A DNA stretch of 64,000 nt. It comes from Schizochytrium sp. CCTCC M209059. Its lineage: Eukaryota > Sar > Bigyra > Thraustochytrida > Thraustochytriidae. Positions within the stretch are counted from its first letter, which is position 1. Every line of letters starts with the position of its first letter. The notes below the pieces were generated by a model, which was not told where the DNA came from, searched no databases, and saw nothing but the letters and a program-made list of their open reading frames with translations. The DNA lies in contig KN805377.1 of the NCBI GenBank assembly GCA_000818945.1, forward strand, positions 671,697 to 735,696, written 5' to 3'. The position numbers were made by a program, and so were the translations under genes. Shown here piece after piece: positions 60,883 through 64,000 of this stretch.

Positions 60883-61083
60883 GTGGCCCTTGTCGGCCGG
60901 CCATGCAAGGGCATGTGCCTCTTTGGCCCCTTCTGCAGAAGAACCCTTTTTTTTTTTTTGCGAAGTTTCGCAGTCGTCTTATCAAACACGAGCGATCCGT
61001 TGTTTGCTTCTGCACAGTCGATACTAGAATCAAACGCACTGTCACAAACTCAAACTACGAAACCCGGCGAGTCCACTCCAGTC

Positions 61084-61084
<1 letters not shown>

Positions 61085-61113
<29 letters not shown>
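61085..61113. repeat. CAG triplet repeat
   Basis: Nine CAG units in a non-coding context. Confidence 0.9.
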
Positions 61114-61115
<2 letters not shown>

Positions 61116-62269
61116 GGCTACGTTTTCCCCATCCACCACGGCCATGCCACCACTTGGGCGAGACCGTGCTATCCATTCATCCAGTCGCTCGCTCCGTGTA
61201 GGCCCAATCCATCCATGTCATTCATCATCAAAGAGGACGACGGGAGCCTTTGCGTGCACGGGCATATTCACGAGCAACGAACCGTGTAAAAGGAAAGAAG
61301 CGAGCAAGCGACCGATGTCGTCGTCGTCGTCTCCATGCAAAAGCCACGCCGGTCACGCCAGGAACAGGGCGGAGTCGGCCTGACAAGCCGAGCGAGCGGC
61401 AGCGCCTCGACTTTTCTTCAGGTTACTTTTTTTTTTAATACATTCGTAACGGTCATGTCTCGCCCTCCGGGCCCCACTGTGTCCAGCCATTTTCTTTTTT
61501 CCAAGCGAGTCGCAGTGGCAGAGGACGCGTGAGGGAGGCGGTTGGCGTTTGGCTGGCTGGAGTTGATTTCTTTCGTTTTTTCCCCTGCCGAGACGTACAC
61601 GCTCGACAATTGATCAAGTGCTCCTTTCAAGCCCGAGCTGGTTGGTGTCGGTCTCTCACTGGCGAGTTCGAGTCGGAGTTCGAGTCGGGTCCGAGTACGA
61701 AGCAAACTCAACGGTAAAATTACTTTCATCTGTTCCTCCTTATTGCCACTAGTGTAAAAGAGCGGAGGCGCTCATTGATGCCGCCGGCACTGCCGCTTTC
61801 GCATGGTCTTCTCTCGCGTTAGACCCGGGCGAAAGTTTTTCTTCCCAACGGCGAAGACGGGGCAGAAATTCACCTATCTCTCTCAAACGCACGCACGCAA
61901 GCACGCACGCACGCAAGCACGCAAGCACGCCTCCAGTCCTCTTCTCCACTGGGAGCGTGCGTTGACTCGCGTTATCTCTCGTTATTCATGGTTTTCGTTT
62001 TTTCTTTTCTTTTCTTTTCTTTCTCCTCCCTCTCTGTCTCTCTGTCTCTCTGTCTCTATCTCTCCGGGAGTTTCCAACCGTCGGCTCCGATAGTTCACTT
62101 GTATGAGCTTTGCGCAACAGAGACGAGCGGCTTCGCGCACTTCGGGCGTGCGAATAGCCTATTGTAGCGCGCGACAAGAGGAAAGCAGAAAGAAAAAAGA
62201 AATCGAAAATGAAATTCCGAAATCGTCAAACCGCCAACCGACTCAAGCCAGCAACACCAGCAGCTTCAG

Positions 62270-62681
62270 GTACGTTCACTCCCACTCGCTCGCTCGAGCG
62301 CGCGCGCGCGGCGCTGCGCCGCGCCGCGCTTGCACCCAAGCTTTGCTCTGCGTCGACGCGCGGCTCCGCCTGACTCGCGCGCGTCGCGTTCGCGAGGACG
62401 GCCAGGATACGAAGCGATGCGGCGCACCTGAAAAAGGAAAACGGGCGGCAGCCGCACGAGAACGGCCACGTTATGCTTCGCCGCAATGCGCTGCGTTGTG
62501 CTACGCTCTGCTGGCTTCGCAACGCGGTCTGCGCCAAGTCGAGTCACGAGCGAACGGGCAAGCGTGAAGTCCGCGTGTGGTCAGCATCGCGTGCGAGGGG
62601 AGAGCAAGGTCCTTGTTGCGCATGAACGCCATTATTGAAAGGGTGGTTCGCTTACTAACTAACGTTTTGTTAACATTGCAG
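62270..62681 (+). other. Probable 5'UTR intron of the second beta-tubulin locus
   Basis: Donor CAG/GTACGT at 62270, branch-like TTACTAACTAACG near 62652-62664 and acceptor ATTGCAG at 62681, leaving 39 bases before the ATG. The exonic leader shares AAGCAGCCAAGCAAGACCAA with the first locus. Confidence 0.65.
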
Positions 62682-62720
62682 ACAGGAAAAAGCAGCCAAG
62701 CAAGACCAAACTTTAGCAAA

Positions 62721-63500
62721 ATGCGCGAGATCGTCCACATCCAGGGTGGCCAGTGCGGCAACCAGGTCGGTGCCAAGTTCTGGGAGGTCATCTCCGATGA
62801 GCACGGTATTGACCCCACTGGCTCGTACCATGGTGACTCGGACCTTCAGCTCGAGCGCATCAACGTGTACTTCAACGAGGCCACCGGCGGCCGCTACGTG
62901 CCCCGCGCCATCCTCATGGATCTCGAGCCCGGTACCATGGACTCGGTCCGCGCTGGCCCCTTTGGCCAGATCTTCCGCCCCGACAACTTTGTCTTTGGCC
63001 AGAGCGGTGCCGGCAACAACTGGGCCAAGGGCCACTACACCGAGGGCGCTGAGCTCATCGACTCCGTCCTCGATGTCGTCCGCAAGGAGGCCGAGTCGTG
63101 CGACTGCCTCCAGGGCTTCCAGATCACCCACTCACTCGGTGGCGGTACCGGCTCCGGTATGGGCACGCTCCTCATCAGCAAGATCCGCGAGGAGTACCCC
63201 GACCGCATCATGCTGACCTTCTCGATTGTGCCCTCCCCCAAGGTCTCCGACACCGTCGTCGAGCCCTACAACGCCACCCTCTCTGTGCACCAGCTCGTCG
63301 AGAACGCCGATGAGGTCATGGTCCTCGATAACGAGGCCCTCTACGACATTTGCTTCCGCACCCTCAAGCTCACCACCCCGACCTACGGTGACCTCAACCA
63401 CCTTGTGTGCGCTGCCATGTCTGGCTGCACTTGCTGCCTTCGCTTCCCTGGTCAGCTCAACTCTGATCTTCATCAAGTCACATTAGCCAAACAACAATAA
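62721..63500 (+). pseudogene. Truncated second beta-tubulin copy
   Basis: From the ATG at 62721 to base 63471 it is nearly identical to bases 48558-49308 of the intact gene; I see only a few differences, one changing HGVDPTG to HGIDPTG. After TCTGATCTTC the sequence is unrelated and stops nine codons later at 63500. The product would keep the N-terminal GTP-binding half (about 251 residues) but lack the intermediate and C-terminal domains, so it could not form normal microtubules. The promoter side differs from the first locus but keeps a leader intron, so the locus may still be transcribed. A misassembly at the breakpoint is the main alternative. Confidence 0.85.
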
Positions 63501-63750
63501 GCCCGTCTCGTTCACTTGAGACTGCGTTCACAACCCAATTGATGTTGAACTTCTTCACCACACCGTTTATCTTACCTTCTGCTTCGTTTTGCTCTTGTCT
63601 TGTCTTGTCTTGTCCAGCTTTGTTTTGCTTTGCTCTGTGGATGACGATTTTTGGCAGTTGGTTGAAACATGCAAACACGAAACGCACCACCTTCGAACGA
63701 ACAAAGACAGACAGACACCTCTCTTGCTCTTGCGTACGAAGACAGGCACC

Positions 63751-63777
63751 ATGGGCCATCAGGAGACCGTCGACAAG
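63751..63777 (+). CDS. Possible first coding exon of a gene running off the window
   Basis: ATG in a good context (GCACCATGGGC), nine codons (MGHQETVDK) and then a strong donor GTACGT at 63778. A short first exon followed by a G-rich intron would be consistent with the other spliced genes here. There is too little sequence to name it. Confidence 0.3.
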
Positions 63778-64000
63778 GTACGTTCAAGGCGTCGAGCGCG
63801 CGCGCCCGAGGGCATTGTAGTCAAGTCAGGACCTGTGCGTTTGTTTTATGGTTTCTGTGTGCGCACGTGCACATCTAGCAACACGCACCTACTTGCCTGA
63901 CAACTACAACGCCCTCTCTGGCGAGTGAGTGAGCGGGCGGGCGGGCGGGCGGGCGGGCGCCCGAGCGAGGAAGCGAAGCAAGGGGGGGGATAAAATGGAC
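63778..64000. other. Window edge, GC-rich with CGGG repeat
   Basis: Probable intron or leader. Contains about six GCGG tetramers (63932-63959). I see no coding signal. Confidence 0.4.

Larger units (their letters stand above)
60771..62269. promoter_or_regulatory. Upstream region shared by the giant scaffold and second tubulin loci
   Basis: About 1.5 kb containing a CACCAG hexamer tract (60844-60882), CAG triplets (61085-61113), GCAC-type repeats (about 61888-61930) and CT-rich runs (about 62000-62060). Short frames lack domains. Confidence 0.5.

Noticed and set aside
62577..62720. 48-codon N-terminal extension of the second beta-tubulin
   Set aside because: Beta-tubulins start at MREI. The upstream stretch contains the predicted 5'UTR intron acceptor.

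Overview
The window is nuclear DNA of a GC-rich, intron-poor eukaryotic microbe. The gene set suggests a stramenopile, most likely a thraustochytrid (Labyrinthulomycetes). The supporting signs are a Myb with four repeats, beta-tubulin, spliceosomal introns with GTAAGT/GTACGT donors and CTAAC-like branch sites, secreted or membrane proteins with Pro-Thr repeats, and a lipid-droplet hydrolase. The taxon is an inference from gene style; no rRNA gene or other marker fixes it. No tRNA, rRNA or CRISPR array was found.

Layout. 0-6.3 kb: a four-repeat Myb regulator (possibly cut at its 5' end), a convergent ankyrin/double-BTB protein, and a small Erg28-like membrane protein behind a low-complexity promoter. 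6.7-12.5 kb: a tandem minus-strand array of four paralogues of an unrecognised seven-helix membrane family. Three are intact and one is a pseudogene. The intact copies share a CAACGG-type element about 50-65 bases upstream of the ATG. 13.1-19.3 kb: a receptor-like protein with a Pro-Thr-rich ectodomain, one transmembrane helix, an active-looking kinase domain and a second domain that looks like a pseudokinase. 20.7-21.8 kb: an RNase T2 gene whose intron can be placed by reading frame. 22.4-26.3 kb: a divergent pair of a DIX-ELMO fusion and a Dbp8/DDX49 helicase, with a decayed copy of the fusion's 3' end just beyond it.

26.3-34.8 kb holds no gene I can support. It is rich in microsatellites and has two strong inverted repeats. 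34.8-39.7 kb: an LRR_CC (AMN1/FBXL-type) protein, an LDAH-like hydrolase, and a divergent mitochondrial NFU1. 39.9-46.4 kb: two divergent secreted sulfatase paralogues around 2.3 kb that contains a 50-bp higher-order tandem repeat. 48.6-49.9 kb: a complete beta-tubulin gene, probably with a 5'UTR intron. 50.2-54.2 kb: a pogo/DDE_1-like DNA transposon with inverted ends, a transposase split at a C9 run, and a second overlapping reading frame that is itself frameshifted. 54.5-60.8 kb: a small secreted protein with a CX3C...CX3C pattern and a 1,783-residue zinc-finger/FN3/TPR/WD40/LysM protein. 62.3-63.5 kb: a second beta-tubulin locus, nearly identical to the first for 751 bp and then abruptly truncated. 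At the edge there is a possible first exon of another gene.

Most genes are independent housekeeping or signalling units, not parts of one pathway. The strongest candidates for undescribed biology are the seven-helix array with its shared upstream element, the kinase/pseudokinase receptor, the DIX-ELMO fusion, and the two-ORF transposon.
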